From the NCBI GenBank assembly GCA_036267155.1, contig DATAWP010000066.1, forward strand, positions 79,636 to 143,635: a stretch of DNA of 64,000 nucleotides, in the 5' to 3' direction. The notes under the pieces are model-generated. The model saw nothing but the letters and a program-made list of their open reading frames with translations, searched no databases and was not told the DNA's origin. Of the stretch, positions 25,526-34,804 are shown one piece after another. The number at the start of each line of letters is the position of its first letter. The first letter of the stretch is position 1. The translations under genes were made by a program, and so were the position numbers. This stretch comes from PALSA-1353 sp036267155 (GTDB lineage: Bacteria > Planctomycetota > Phycisphaerae > Tepidisphaerales > Tepidisphaeraceae).

Positions 25526-27151
25526 TCACGACCCGGGACGCGGCGGCGGCATGAGCGGCAACCAATGGGATTGTACTTGCAGCAGTGCAGTCGCCGTCAG
25601 CATCGACGCGATGCTCACGATGAATCCAATCTTCATCCAGTATCCGAACTTGATCGTTCCGTGTCCGCGTCGCTCCAGGAGGCCGCAAGCCACGATGTTC
25701 GCCGTGGATCCGATGAGCGTCATATTACCCATAAACGTGCCGCCGAACAGCATGAACCAGTAGATTGCCGACGAATAAGGCCCCCCCGCGCTGGCGCGGA
25801 TGTCATGCACCACGGGCATGAACGTGGCTACAGCCAGCACATTGTCGAGGAACGCGCTCAGCCACCCGGTGGACCAGCCGATCACCTGGATGACCGATGT
25901 ATGCCCGCCCCCGACGGCGCTCAGACGGGCGGCGATAACCTCGGTTACGCCCGTATCCTGCAAGGTTCCCACCGATGCGAAGAGCATCATGAAGAATGAC
26001 AGCGTCCACCAGTCCACCCGGCGCTCGACCAGCTCGCGCGCCTTTTCCCGTTGCAGCAGCAGCACGACGCAGCCCATCGCCAGGGCGGCCGCCACCATCA
26101 TCGTCCCCTCGCGCAGACCGTAGACGACCGAGCCGTCGGCGCGGTGCACCACGGAGCCATCGGGCAGCGTCAGCGGGCAATGGAACAAGGTGCCGAGCCA
26201 GATTTCGGTCTGGTGGTGCGTCACCAGCAGCAGGATCAGCCCCAGCAGCACCGCCCAAGCAACGCGAAACGCCCGCTTCGCCTCCGCGTCGTCCGATTTC
26301 TCCGTTGAATAGAAAGAATCTGAAAGAGCGCTGTCGTAAGAAGCGGCTGACTCGTCCACGCCGACGGAATTCCCTTCCCCGCCCGCGGCCAGAGCCATGG
26401 CCGAGTGAGCGACAGAGCGGACCCTGGCCTTGGCAGCAAACTCAGCGTCGACTGCGGCGCTGAATGCGGTGAACGATTCCGCGAACCACCAGCGGCAAAT
26501 CGCGAACGTCACCACATCCACCACCAGCGCCACCGGGGCTGCATCCTTCAGAAAATCCGTAAAGCTCAATCCGGTTTTCAAGGCGATCAGCACTCCGATC
26601 GGATTTCCGACCGAACTCATCGCAGATCCGTTGTTGCAGGCGAAGACCAGCATGATGATGAACGGGACGGGATTGAGCTTGTACTTGGCGGTCAGATGGA
26701 GCATCGCGCCGGCCATGAACAGGATGGCGGTGACTTCGCCCACCAGCGCAGATGCCAGCGACGCCAGGATCATCATCGTGATCAGCAGCAACTGAGGCCG
26801 CGGCCCAACCGTGCTGACAATGGCGCTGACGACATGCTCGAAGAACCGGCACTCTTCGAGATACCCGATGACCAGGAACGTGCCGATGAGAAAGACCAGA
26901 ACGTCCAGGCTGGCCGCCTGGGTAAACCGCTCGACCGTGAGCAGGCTGCAAGCCATGAGCAGTGCGATTCCGCCAAAGGCAAACGCGAGGCGGAACTCGC
27001 CGAACATCAACGTGCCATAGATGAACATTGAGAAAATGCCGATGCTGAGGATCTGCCGTCCGTTGAAAACAAGCAGTCCGGTCCGGTGCAGCAGCAGCAG
27101 CAGGAGGATGGTGCCGGCCAGCAACCCAAAGAACTTACCAACCTTCAACAT
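25526..27151 (-). CDS. NhaD/ArsB-type ion transporter (Na+/H+ antiporter-like)
   Basis: 541 residues, ATG at 27151. About eleven hydrophobic helices; the family signature is FACNNGSAMSSVGNPIGVLI in the middle, mirrored by MGNMTLIGSTANIVACGL near the C-terminus, as in the two inverted halves of IT-superfamily carriers. A ~70-residue hydrophilic loop (about 225-300, Asp/Ser-rich) separates the halves. Members exchange Na+ for H+ or export oxyanions. It lies directly after the amtB terminator and 42 bp upstream of the PII gene, so it is probably the first gene of the PII unit. The transported ion cannot be decided. Confidence 0.8.
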   Translation of the reverse strand: MLKVGKFFGLLAGTILLLLLLHRTGLLVFNGRQILSIGIFSMFIYGTLMFGEFRLAFAFGGIALLMACSLLTVERFTQAASLDVLVFLIGTFLVIGYLEECRFFEHVVSAIVSTVGPRPQLLLITMMILASLASALVGEVTAILFMAGAMLHLTAKYKLNPVPFIIMLVFACNNGSAMSSVGNPIGVLIALKTGLSFTDFLKDAAPVALVVDVVTFAICRWWFAESFTAFSAAVDAEFAAKARVRSVAHSAMALAAGGEGNSVGVDESAASYDSALSDSFYSTEKSDDAEAKRAFRVAWAVLLGLILLLVTHHQTEIWLGTLFHCPLTLPDGSVVHRADGSVVYGLREGTMMVAAALAMGCVVLLLQREKARELVERRVDWWTLSFFMMLFASVGTLQDTGVTEVIAARLSAVGGGHTSVIQVIGWSTGWLSAFLDNVLAVATFMPVVHDIRASAGGPYSSAIYWFMLFGGTFMGNMTLIGSTANIVACGLLERRGHGTIKFGYWMKIGFIVSIASMLTATALLQVQSHWLPLMPPPRPGS

Positions 27152-27193
27152 GTAGCGCCTTGTTGCTTATTGGCTGTCGGCCAAATCTGTCAG

Positions 27194-27225
27194 AAAACCC
27201 GCCGGTCCCGTTAAGGACCGGCGGG
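27194..27225 (-). terminator. Intrinsic terminator after amtB
   Basis: On the minus strand an 11-bp perfect stem CCCGCCGGTCC/GGACCGGCGGG with a six-base loop is followed by TTTTCTG. It lies 30 bp beyond the amtB stop codon and 43 bp before the antiporter start, separating the two transcription units at least partly. Confidence 0.85.
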
Positions 27226-27254
27226 CTGATGTCATGCATAGACCGTCGAACTGC

Positions 27255-29054
27255 CTAAGCCGTGCCCGCTTCCATCGGGGATTTCGGGAACCTCAGCGGC
27301 TCGATCTCCAACATCTTTCCGGCCTTGATCGCCTCGACCTGCTCGTCCGTGATATTCTCGGGCAGGACCATCGGAGTCGTCTCCGGGTAGCCCATGAGGC
27401 CCATTTCTGGCAGATCCAGACCGGCGATTTCGGTCTTGGCGGACACGCGGTTGCCACCGACGATCCAACCCGTGATGACGAAGAACATGCCGCCCACGAT
27501 CACGTTCCAGCTAATGTTGACCGCCACTTCGATGGCCTGTGACGCGAACTGTTTCATCTGATGGTCACCGTAGAAAAGACCCCATACTCCGGTGGCGACT
27601 CCGTTGTAGCCGGCGTAGTGGCCGTCGGCGAAAAGACCGACGGACAGAACGCCCCAGGCGCCGCAACTGCCATGGACGCTGATCGCGCCCACCGGGTCGT
27701 CGATGCCGATCTTATCGAAGAAGAACACACTCAGGACGACCAGCACGCCGGCAACAGCGCCGATCCAAAACGCGCCGCAGGGAGTTACAAAGCCGGACGG
27801 AGCGGTAATCGCCACCAAGCCGGCCAGCAGTCCGTTGCACATCATCGCCGGATCGGGTTTCTTGGTCGGTCCGAACCACCACATGAACAGAACCGCAGAC
27901 ATGGTCGCGCTCATGCCTGCGAGCATCGTGTTGGTGGCGACAATCCCGATTCGGTTGTCGCTGGAAGCCAACGAGCTGCCGGGATTGAACCCGAACCAGC
28001 CGAACGCGAGGATGAATGTTCCAAGCTGCACCATTGGAATATTGTGCGGCGGGATCGGGTTGACGAGCTTCCCATTCTTGTCCCATTTACCCAGGCGCTT
28101 CCCAAGCAGGATCGACGTGATGAGCGCCAAGGCTCCGCCCTGAAGATGGACGACGCCGGAGCCGGCGTAATCGCAGGCGCCGTTGCCCAGGCCCCAGTTT
28201 TGTCCCATCTGCGCCAGCCAGCCGCCGCCCCAGACCCAGCATCCGAAGATCGGATAGGTGATGGCGCCGATGAACAAGCTGAACACAAAGAAGCTCTTGA
28301 AGCTCCACCGTTCGGCGCAGGCGCCCGTGACGATCGTCGCGGTGGTGTCCATGAACACCATCTCGAACAAGAACCAGACCGCCGCGGCCGCGTCATAACC
28401 TTGGCCGGTCAAGAAGAATCCAGTATGACCGCACAGGCCCCAGAAATGGGCGTTGGCGCCCGTGCCGGTGGTGAAACCCCACATTTGGTTCAGTGAGGGA
28501 ATCGTGCCCAACTGGCCCGGGCCGCCCAGCGCTCCGGTGCCGTTGGCGCCGCCGCACATGAAGGCAAATCCGCAAACGAAGAAGCCGAACATGCCGATGG
28601 CGTAGATCATGAAGTTCATGCTCATCGTGTGGGCGGCGTTCTTGCCGCGGATCAAGCCTGTTTCAACCAATGCGAAACCTGCCTGCATGAACATAACCAG
28701 ATAACCGCAGACCAGCGTCCAGACGATGTTGACGGAGTAAAGCGCCTTGGAGACGTTGGGAGCCAGGCTCGTGGCATTGGGCGTGTCGGTGGGATTCCCT
28801 TTTTCGTCATTGTACGGATGCCAAACGCCCTTGCTGTCCGTCCCGCCTCCCGTCCAGCCGGGCAACCCCGCATTTGGCGTGATCAGCGAATTGTCGCCGC
28901 CGGTGGCTCCCGACGAGTCCGCGTGCGGCGCATCAACAGGCTGCGTTGACTGCCCATTGACTGTCAAAGGGCCGCACATCAGCAGCAGCGCGAAGACCGC
29001 AGTACATGGCAAAAACCAGGAACGCCATCGTCCCACCGAATGAAGAAGCTTCAT
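27255..29054 (-). CDS. amtB: Ammonium transporter (Amt family)
   Basis: 599 residues from the ATG at 29054. A signal peptide (to ~NGQS at 35) and a ~70-residue Thr/Asp/Gly-rich N-terminal region precede eleven membrane helices. The twin-histidine pore residues are visible: SGVVHLQGG in the first half and AISVHGSCGAWGVLSVGLFADG (two pieces, SVHGSCGAWG and VLSVGLFADG) in the second. The aromatic gate region FFVCGFAFMCGG is present too. It conducts NH4+/NH3 and is normally plugged by GlnK. A PII gene sits 1.8 kb downstream behind a terminator and an antiporter rather than directly adjacent as usual. Longer start candidates up to 29225 lack a signal peptide. Confidence 0.92.
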   Translation of the reverse strand: MKLLHSVGRWRSWFLPCTAVFALLLMCGPLTVNGQSTQPVDAPHADSSGATGGDNSLITPNAGLPGWTGGGTDSKGVWHPYNDEKGNPTDTPNATSLAPNVSKALYSVNIVWTLVCGYLVMFMQAGFALVETGLIRGKNAAHTMSMNFMIYAIGMFGFFVCGFAFMCGGANGTGALGGPGQLGTIPSLNQMWGFTTGTGANAHFWGLCGHTGFFLTGQGYDAAAAVWFLFEMVFMDTTATIVTGACAERWSFKSFFVFSLFIGAITYPIFGCWVWGGGWLAQMGQNWGLGNGACDYAGSGVVHLQGGALALITSILLGKRLGKWDKNGKLVNPIPPHNIPMVQLGTFILAFGWFGFNPGSSLASSDNRIGIVATNTMLAGMSATMSAVLFMWWFGPTKKPDPAMMCNGLLAGLVAITAPSGFVTPCGAFWIGAVAGVLVVLSVFFFDKIGIDDPVGAISVHGSCGAWGVLSVGLFADGHYAGYNGVATGVWGLFYGDHQMKQFASQAIEVAVNISWNVIVGGMFFVITGWIVGGNRVSAKTEIAGLDLPEMGLMGYPETTPMVLPENITDEQVEAIKAGKMLEIEPLRFPKSPMEAGTA

Positions 29055-29940
29055 AGACTCACCCTGATCCAAGAATGACCACCGAGATCGGGGCCGAACA
29101 CTCGGCCAACCGTACTTAGAAAAACGTGCCCTGATGAGAAGCATCCATGCCGGCGCAATCGCTCTCATTCCGTTGCGGGCGCTTTGGCAAAGCGAGTGCC
29201 ATGATTTGGACTTCGTGTGAACCAAGGACCAACCGACCGTGGCCCGGCGGATTCACTGATTGAATCGACAGTTGACAGGCAAACCCGTTTTGGATGCGCG
29301 CGGATCATGCACGGGCGGGACAAGCTCCCGGCGGCACCAACTTGGCCGAATCGTGCCGGCAAACTCACCGAGGGAATGATCCCATCGTTTTGCCGGATCA
29401 CCTCGGTATTTTGGAAAGACCGCGCGATCCAATGCCCGAAGGCCGCAGACTGATGGTGCGCCCCCCTTGCCGGCGTGCCTTTCGCGGTCTAAAGCCGTTG
29501 ATCGCTTGATTATTAGTCACAGAAGCCTATAAACTGAGCTAGGCAGATCAAAAGATTGACTTTTTGCAAGCGCAAATAATAGAGGTGGTAATGACCAGCT
29601 AGCAGGCTTCTGCTCGCCCGATTTTGGGCAAAAAAGGATGTGCAGAGGGTATTCGCCTGTTTAGTGCGCACCGCCTCAATCCGCTGAGGAGCGCACCTAA
29701 CTCACAGACCCACCGCGACCAAACCTCGACCCGATTCACTTATGGCCGGTCGAACCGGCCGGCACTGCGTAACATTCGGTCGGAATTTAACTTAGCGATC
29801 GAACTCGCCCGTCGCTCGTCGGTGAGTTTTCCGAATCGTGCATCCGGCCGATGCTGGCAGCTCAAGAACGGTATTCGCTTTGCATCCCACAAAGCGCGCA
29901 CGCGAACAGTGTGCCCACCGGAGAGTCACCGCAAAGAATC
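29055..29940. other. Divergent intergenic region between amtB and the response regulator
   Basis: 886 bp without a supported gene. A palindrome TTTGC-AAGC-GCAAA lies at 29563-29576, just after TTGACT (29557-29562), and could be a promoter/operator for the regulator gene. A GGCACG half of a sigma54 promoter (29125-29130, minus strand) lacks its -12 GC. Nothing else convincing was found. Confidence 0.35.
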
Positions 29941-31335
29941 ATGTCAGAAACACGCTTGGAATTACGGGCGCTGCGCATTCTCGTAATCGATGACGAGGAG
30001 CACATCCGATTCGCCTTGAGCATGTGCCTGGAAACCGACGGGCACAAAGTCGTGGTCGTGGGAACGATCGAAGCCGCCCTGGAAGAAACCGCGCGCCAGG
30101 CATTTGATCTGATCTTTCTCGACGTTCGTCTCGGGACGCGCAACGGTCTGGACTATATACAGTCGTTGTTGGAGGAAAATCCGTGGGCGCGGATTATCGT
30201 CATCACGGCCTACGCATCCATCGACACCGCGGTGGAGGCGATGAAGAGGGGGGCCAGCGATTATCTCTCCAAACCGTTTGAGCCTGCTCAGCTCACCCTT
30301 TTGACCCGAAAGGTAGCGGAGCGGCGTCTGCTGGAGCGAAAGGTTGAAGCGCTGCAAAAAACTCTTGGCTCGATGGATCCCGAGGCGGATTTTCCAGCGT
30401 CCAGCCCGATCTGGCGCGAATCAATTGAATTCGCCCGCCGAGTTGCAACGGCCAATTCGCCGGTGCTGATTCGCGGTGAAGCCGGCACGGGCAAAGGACG
30501 CCTGGCGAGCGCGATCCATGACTGGAGCACGCGCGCCGCCGGACCATTCGCGTCGATCTCCTTCGCCGGACAATCGATCGACGCCCTGGAGGTGGAACTG
30601 TTCGGCTCCGGTCCGGAAATCGGAGGAAAAATCGGAGCGATCGCGTTTTGCCATGGCGGAACGCTGCTCATTGACGAAATCGGCGGCATGCCGATGCGGC
30701 TTCAGCCGAAGCTGCTCACCGTCATTCGCGACCGCGAGTTTGAAAAACAGGATCAGTTCATCCGCCGCCCCGCGGATGTCCGTATCATCGCCACCACCAG
30801 CGTCGATCTTCAGCCCGCTGTTGAAGCGGGAAAATTCCGCGGCGATTTGATGATGGCGATCAGCGTTGCCCAGGTGGATATTCCAGCCTTGCGCGAACGA
30901 TCCGAAGATACATTGTTGCTGGCCGAGCGTTACCTGGCGTATTTCATCCGCGAGCATCCTAAGGCGATCGCCGGCTTTGACCGCGATGCCAGCTTTGTGC
31001 TGAAGAAGCATTCATGGCCCGGCAACGCGAGGGAACTGCGAAACGTCGTCGAGCGGGCCGTACTCGCCTGCGACGGCGAATTGATCGGATTGGACCATTT
31101 GCCTCCGGACCTGATGAATACCGCCTTCAAAGGAACGGCTGCCGCGAATGGCGGTTATAAGATCGGCGACCTGGTTCCTCTGGAGGTCATCGAGGAGGCG
31201 CATATTCAGCAAGTGCTGGCGTCGGTGAAAACCATTCGAAGGGCCGCCGCCGTTCTCGGACTCAACGCCAGCGCCCTGTGCCGCCGGCTGAAACGCGCGA
31301 AAACGGAGGGACAGCATGACGAGCTTGCGCAATAG
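29941..31335 (+). CDS. AlgB-like NtrC-family response regulator without the GAFTGA loop
   Basis: 464 residues from ATG 29941. Receiver domain ~10-130: IDDEE acidic pocket, FLDVRLG phospho-Asp, VITAYAS, YLSKPFEP Lys. AAA+ domain ~155-390: Walker A GEAGTGKG, Walker B GGTLLIDEIG, LRERSEDT, WPGNARELRNVVERA. The C-terminal helix-turn-helix is Fis type (IRRAAAVLGLNASALCRRLK). The order and wording most resemble AlgB. Between ELFG and the Walker B strand the GAFTGA sigma54-contact loop is missing (ELFGSGPEIGGKIGAIAFCH), and FRGDLMMAISV lacks the usual arginine of FREDLYYRLNV. It should bind DNA but probably cannot open sigma54 promoters. A start at 29851 adds 30 unrelated residues. Confidence 0.82.
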   Translation: MSETRLELRALRILVIDDEEHIRFALSMCLETDGHKVVVVGTIEAALEETARQAFDLIFLDVRLGTRNGLDYIQSLLEENPWARIIVITAYASIDTAVEAMKRGASDYLSKPFEPAQLTLLTRKVAERRLLERKVEALQKTLGSMDPEADFPASSPIWRESIEFARRVATANSPVLIRGEAGTGKGRLASAIHDWSTRAAGPFASISFAGQSIDALEVELFGSGPEIGGKIGAIAFCHGGTLLIDEIGGMPMRLQPKLLTVIRDREFEKQDQFIRRPADVRIIATTSVDLQPAVEAGKFRGDLMMAISVAQVDIPALRERSEDTLLLAERYLAYFIREHPKAIAGFDRDASFVLKKHSWPGNARELRNVVERAVLACDGELIGLDHLPPDLMNTAFKGTAAANGGYKIGDLVPLEVIEEAHIQQVLASVKTIRRAAAVLGLNASALCRRLKRAKTEGQHDELAQ

Positions 31336-31361
31336 ACTCTGGCTGGGGTTACTGCGATTCC

Positions 31362-31676
31362 ATGAAGGAATCTCTCGATCAACTCAACGCGCATGCCCAA
31401 AGGATGGTGTGGGAGAAACCAAACTCGCTCAAAGTTGATGTCTCCAGGCTGGAATCGCAATTCGAGGACAGCCTTCACGCGCAGTTGAACAACTGCACAC
31501 TTCCCGGAGAACGGGCGGCAAGCCAACCTCTCGCGGAATGGTGCCTGGGGCTTTCCATAACCAAAAACATCATCGTATCGCACCGCGGCCAGATCGATTT
31601 CGCATGCCCTGTTGGCGGCGGCACGATTTTTCGGTTTCAATTACCATCAGTATGTCAGCTCGCTCCGGTGACCTAG
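31362..31676 (+). pseudogene. Histidine kinase remnant (end of HATPase domain)
   Basis: 104 codons, 26 bp after the regulator. The last ~50 residues match the G2 box and end of a HATPase_c domain: LGLSITKNIIVSHRGQIDF then GGGTIFRFQLP. No H-box, N-box, G1 box or membrane segment precedes it, so most of a kinase has been deleted. Its place after an AlgB-like gene is where KinB-type kinases sit. It is probably non-functional as a kinase. The ATG at 31362 opens a frame that contains other, unrelated residues first. Confidence 0.65.
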
Positions 31677-31705
31677 AGCGAGGCCCGGGACTAAAGATTT
31701 TTTCC

Positions 31706-33277
31706 ATGGATCGCGACACGTCAATCAGGCGATTGCTCGCGCGCGATGGCCCCTGGGACATGGGGGTCATCGGCGGCGGGGCGACCGGCGTGGGTATCGC
31801 CGTCGACGCCGCCTCGCGCGGGTATTCCGTTTGCCTTCTGGAGCAAAGTGATTTTGGCAAAGGCACCTCCAGCCGGTCCACCAAGCTTGTCCACGGCGGG
31901 GTTCGCTATCTCCAGCAGGGCAATATCTCACTGGTCATGGAGGCCCTCAAAGAACGGGGCATCCTCCGCCAGAACGCGCCGCACCTCGTCCACGACCTCG
32001 CGTTCATCGTGCCGAATTACGTCTGGTGGGAGGCTCCGTTTTACGGCATCGGCATGAAGGTCTACGACATGCTCGCCGGCCGCTTCGGGTTCGGGAAATC
32101 GCGGCAATTGTCCAAGGACGAGGTGCTGCAGCGCATCCCCACCCTCGAGCAGGACGGCCTCCGCGGAGGCGTTCTTTACTACGACGGCCAGTTCGACGAC
32201 TCCCGCCTCCTCATCGACTTGGCTCAGACCGCCGATCAGCAAGGCGCGGTATTGCTGAACTACGCCCGCGTCATCGGCCTGACGCATGACCCTGACGGCT
32301 TCTTGGACGGGCTTGTCTTCGACGACATGGAGACCGGCGCCCGCCACACCCTCGCCGCCCGTTGCGTGATCAACGCCACCGGCGCTTTCAGCGACTCGGT
32401 CCGCAGGATCGACGATCCTCGCGCCGCGCCGATAATCGCCCCCAGTCAGGGCGTCCACCTCGTGCTGGACCGTTCCTTCATCCCAGGCGACTCAGCCATC
32501 ATGGTCCCCCGAACCAGTGACGGAAGGGTGATGTTCGCAATTCCCTGGCATCGCCACGCACTCGTCGGGACGACGGACACACCGATCACGGACGTGACTC
32601 TGGAACCGGTTGCCATGGAGGAAGAGATCGACTTCATCCTGGAGACGGCCTCGCAGTATCTGGCCAAGCGCCCCTCGCGCGATGATGTCCTGAGCGTCTT
32701 CGCGGGAATCAGGCCGCTGGTCAAGGCGTCGGATGCGACCAACACCGCCGCCTTATCCCGGGAGCATACGATTCTCGTCGCCCAAAGTGGGCTGTTGACG
32801 ATCGCCGGCGGCAAATGGACGACATACCGGAAGATGGCCGAGGACTGCGTGGACCAGGCCGCCACGCTGGCCAAGCTGGACGACCGCCCCTGTGTTACGC
32901 GGGGGCTGAACATTCACGGCTATCACCAACACGCCGAGCAGTTCGGTGACCTGAGCTACTACGGTTCCGACGCCCCGGCCATCCGCGAGCTGATGGACGC
33001 CGACCCGGCGTTGCGCCGCCAGTTGCACGACGCTCTGCCGATTTGCGCCGCCCAAGTTATCTGGGCGGCCCGCCAGGAGATGGCCCGCACCGTGGACGAC
33101 GTGCTGGCCCGCCGCACCCGTGCCCTGCTGCTCAACGCCGCCGCGGCGATCGCCATGGCCGGCGACGTGGCCCGGCTCCTGGCCGCCGAACTCGGACGCG
33201 ACGAGCAATGGCAGCGCGACCAGGTCGCCGCGTTTACCTCGATCGCGCAGAACTACCTGATCTCCCGGACCCGGTAG
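31706..33277 (+). CDS. glpD: Aerobic glycerol-3-phosphate dehydrogenase
   Basis: 523 residues from ATG 31706. The FAD-binding Rossmann motif GVIGGGATGVGIAVDAASRG is at ~20. GlpD signature TSSRSTKLVHGGVRYLQQGN is at ~55-75. PSQGVHLVLD, MFAIPWHRHALVGTTDTPI and FAGIRPLVK follow, and the C-terminal helical domain ends at SRTR. It oxidises sn-glycerol-3-phosphate to dihydroxyacetone phosphate at the inner membrane and feeds the quinone pool. A longer reading to 31538 overlaps the kinase remnant and is rejected. Its last 114 bp recur downstream at the end of the next gene. Confidence 0.93.
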   Translation: MDRDTSIRRLLARDGPWDMGVIGGGATGVGIAVDAASRGYSVCLLEQSDFGKGTSSRSTKLVHGGVRYLQQGNISLVMEALKERGILRQNAPHLVHDLAFIVPNYVWWEAPFYGIGMKVYDMLAGRFGFGKSRQLSKDEVLQRIPTLEQDGLRGGVLYYDGQFDDSRLLIDLAQTADQQGAVLLNYARVIGLTHDPDGFLDGLVFDDMETGARHTLAARCVINATGAFSDSVRRIDDPRAAPIIAPSQGVHLVLDRSFIPGDSAIMVPRTSDGRVMFAIPWHRHALVGTTDTPITDVTLEPVAMEEEIDFILETASQYLAKRPSRDDVLSVFAGIRPLVKASDATNTAALSREHTILVAQSGLLTIAGGKWTTYRKMAEDCVDQAATLAKLDDRPCVTRGLNIHGYHQHAEQFGDLSYYGSDAPAIRELMDADPALRRQLHDALPICAAQVIWAARQEMARTVDDVLARRTRALLLNAAAAIAMAGDVARLLAAELGRDEQWQRDQVAAFTSIAQNYLISRTR

Positions 33278-33280
33278 CCC
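33167..33280 (+). repeat. glpD 3'-end duplication, copy A (in glpD)
   Basis: 114 bp ending just after the glpD stop codon, matched without gaps at 34691-34804 with six differences by hand count. Five of the six are silent in the glpD reading frame and one changes Ser to Pro. Confidence 0.9.
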
Positions 33281-33443
33281 GCATCGCCCTGTCATAACGA
33301 AAAACTTTTGACGCAGAAACCGCATCGCGTCCACTTGCATCGAATGCATTTGCAATCGAATCTCTTTGTTACCCCGGCCTTGGCGCGTTAGAATTACGTT
33401 CGCGCATCGAGGTATGCATCCGGAGGACGCGGGGAGAATATTT

Positions 33444-34784
33444 GTGCAATCGAATTGGAGCGGGAGAAGATTGGCTCGGTTGCGTTGCGCCTTCGTCGCG
33501 CTGGCGATGGGCGGAGCGCTTGCGACGAGCGCGGCGCCGGCGCGGGCCGATTTCACCTTCAAATCTCTGGCGAATTTTGAGCTCACCAACGGGTCAGAAC
33601 CCGGCGGCACCATCATCGAAGATACCTCCGGGAATTTGTTCGGAGTTACTGGAAACTGGCCCAGCGCAACCATGGGTTCCATCTATGAATTGCCCGCCGG
33701 ATCCAGCACCATCTCCACGCTCGCCGCTTTCAATGGCGGCAACGGCTCGGAGCCCTCGAATCTCGACGTCGACAACAATGGAAACTTTTTCGGCACGACC
33801 TACGCCGGCGGCAGCAGCGGCGGCGGAACCGTCTTCAAGCTGCCGGCCGGTAGCTCCACCATCTCCCCGATCGTGTCCTTCACGGGGCCCAACGGCAGCG
33901 GCCCACGGGATCAAAGCTTCATCACCGACTCGGCCGGGGACATCTTCGGTACCACCTACAAGGGCGGTAGCGGTTACGGCACGGTCTTCGAGCTCCCTGC
34001 CGGGAGTAACCAGATTTCGCCCATCGCGACGTTCAACAACTCCAACGGGTCCGGTCCCCTCGCCATGGCCATGGACAAATCGGGCAATATTTTCGGCGTG
34101 ACACAGTACGGCGGGCAGTACGGCATCGGAACGGTTTTTGAAGTCCCGGCCGGAACCCACACCATCTCCACCATCCTATCATTCGGTTCGGATCCCGATC
34201 TCGGTCAGTTTCCGACAGACCTGATCCTCGACTCCAACGGAAACCTATACGGCTCAACGAACATCGGCGGACCAAACATCGATGGGAGTGTCTTCAAACT
34301 GGCCGCGGGGACTTATGCCCCGACGTTGCTGGCCTCGTTCGGAGGTTATTCGATTCCCAATCTCGGATATCCCGATCACCTTCTCCTCGATCCAGCCGGC
34401 GATTTGTTCGGCACAAGCCTGCTCGGCGGCCAGTACGTCGAAGGTTCCATCTGGGAAGTCCCGGCAGGCACGCAAACCTTAATCACGCTTCATTCATTCG
34501 ACTCCGGCGACGGCGCCGATCCCGATGCCCTCAGCCTCGGCGCCCACGGCAACCTCTTCGGCGCAACCGAATGGGGCGGCGACACGTCGCTGAACAACGG
34601 CACCGGCGAGGGAACGTTATTTGAGTTGTCGCCCGTTGTCCCCGAACCGGCGTCAGTCGCGCTCCTCGTCGCCTCAGTGGCGGTGGGACTGTGGCGCGGC
34701 TCCTGGCCGCGGAACTCGGACGCGACGAGCAATGGCAGCGCGACCAAGTCGCCGCGTTCACGTCGATCGCGCAGAACTACCTGA
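33444..34784 (+). CDS. Secreted GloVer-repeat protein with PEP-CTERM-like end fused to an out-of-frame glpD tail
   Basis: 446 residues from GTG 33444, chosen because GGGGAG lies seven bases upstream and a signal peptide follows (LRCAFVALAMGGALATSAAP ARA). Residues ~45-410 are seven or eight ~45-residue repeats with the pattern DxxGNLFGTTxxGG...GTVFELPAG, as in choice-anchor GloVer repeat proteins of planctomycetes and acidobacteria, predicted to be extracellular beta structure. VVPEPASVALLVASVAVGLW is a PEP-CTERM sorting signal, but instead of the usual short Arg cluster the frame runs into a duplicated glpD end and gains ~28 residues, RSRRSRRTT at the tip. Whether sorting still works is unclear. 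Confidence 0.75.
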   Translation: MQSNWSGRRLARLRCAFVALAMGGALATSAAPARADFTFKSLANFELTNGSEPGGTIIEDTSGNLFGVTGNWPSATMGSIYELPAGSSTISTLAAFNGGNGSEPSNLDVDNNGNFFGTTYAGGSSGGGTVFKLPAGSSTISPIVSFTGPNGSGPRDQSFITDSAGDIFGTTYKGGSGYGTVFELPAGSNQISPIATFNNSNGSGPLAMAMDKSGNIFGVTQYGGQYGIGTVFEVPAGTHTISTILSFGSDPDLGQFPTDLILDSNGNLYGSTNIGGPNIDGSVFKLAAGTYAPTLLASFGGYSIPNLGYPDHLLLDPAGDLFGTSLLGGQYVEGSIWEVPAGTQTLITLHSFDSGDGADPDALSLGAHGNLFGATEWGGDTSLNNGTGEGTLFELSPVVPEPASVALLVASVAVGLWRGSWPRNSDATSNGSATKSPRSRRSRRTT

Positions 34785-34804
34785 TCCCCCGGACCCGGTA
34801 GCCC
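34691..34804 (+). repeat. glpD 3'-end duplication, copy B (fused to PEP-CTERM gene)
   Basis: Ungapped 114-bp match to 33167-33280 (108 identical by hand), including the glpD stop codon and three bases beyond. Read in the PEP-CTERM frame it supplies the last ~30 codons and the stop at 34782-34784. Confidence 0.9.

Noticed and set aside
29125..29130. GGCACG on the minus strand upstream of amtB as a sigma54 -24 box
   Set aside because: The -12 element lacks GC at the right spacing, so it does not form a -24/-12 promoter.
29454..29475. TGGTGCG...TTGC as a sigma54 promoter for the AlgB-like gene
   Set aside because: The spacing between GG and GC is two bases too long.
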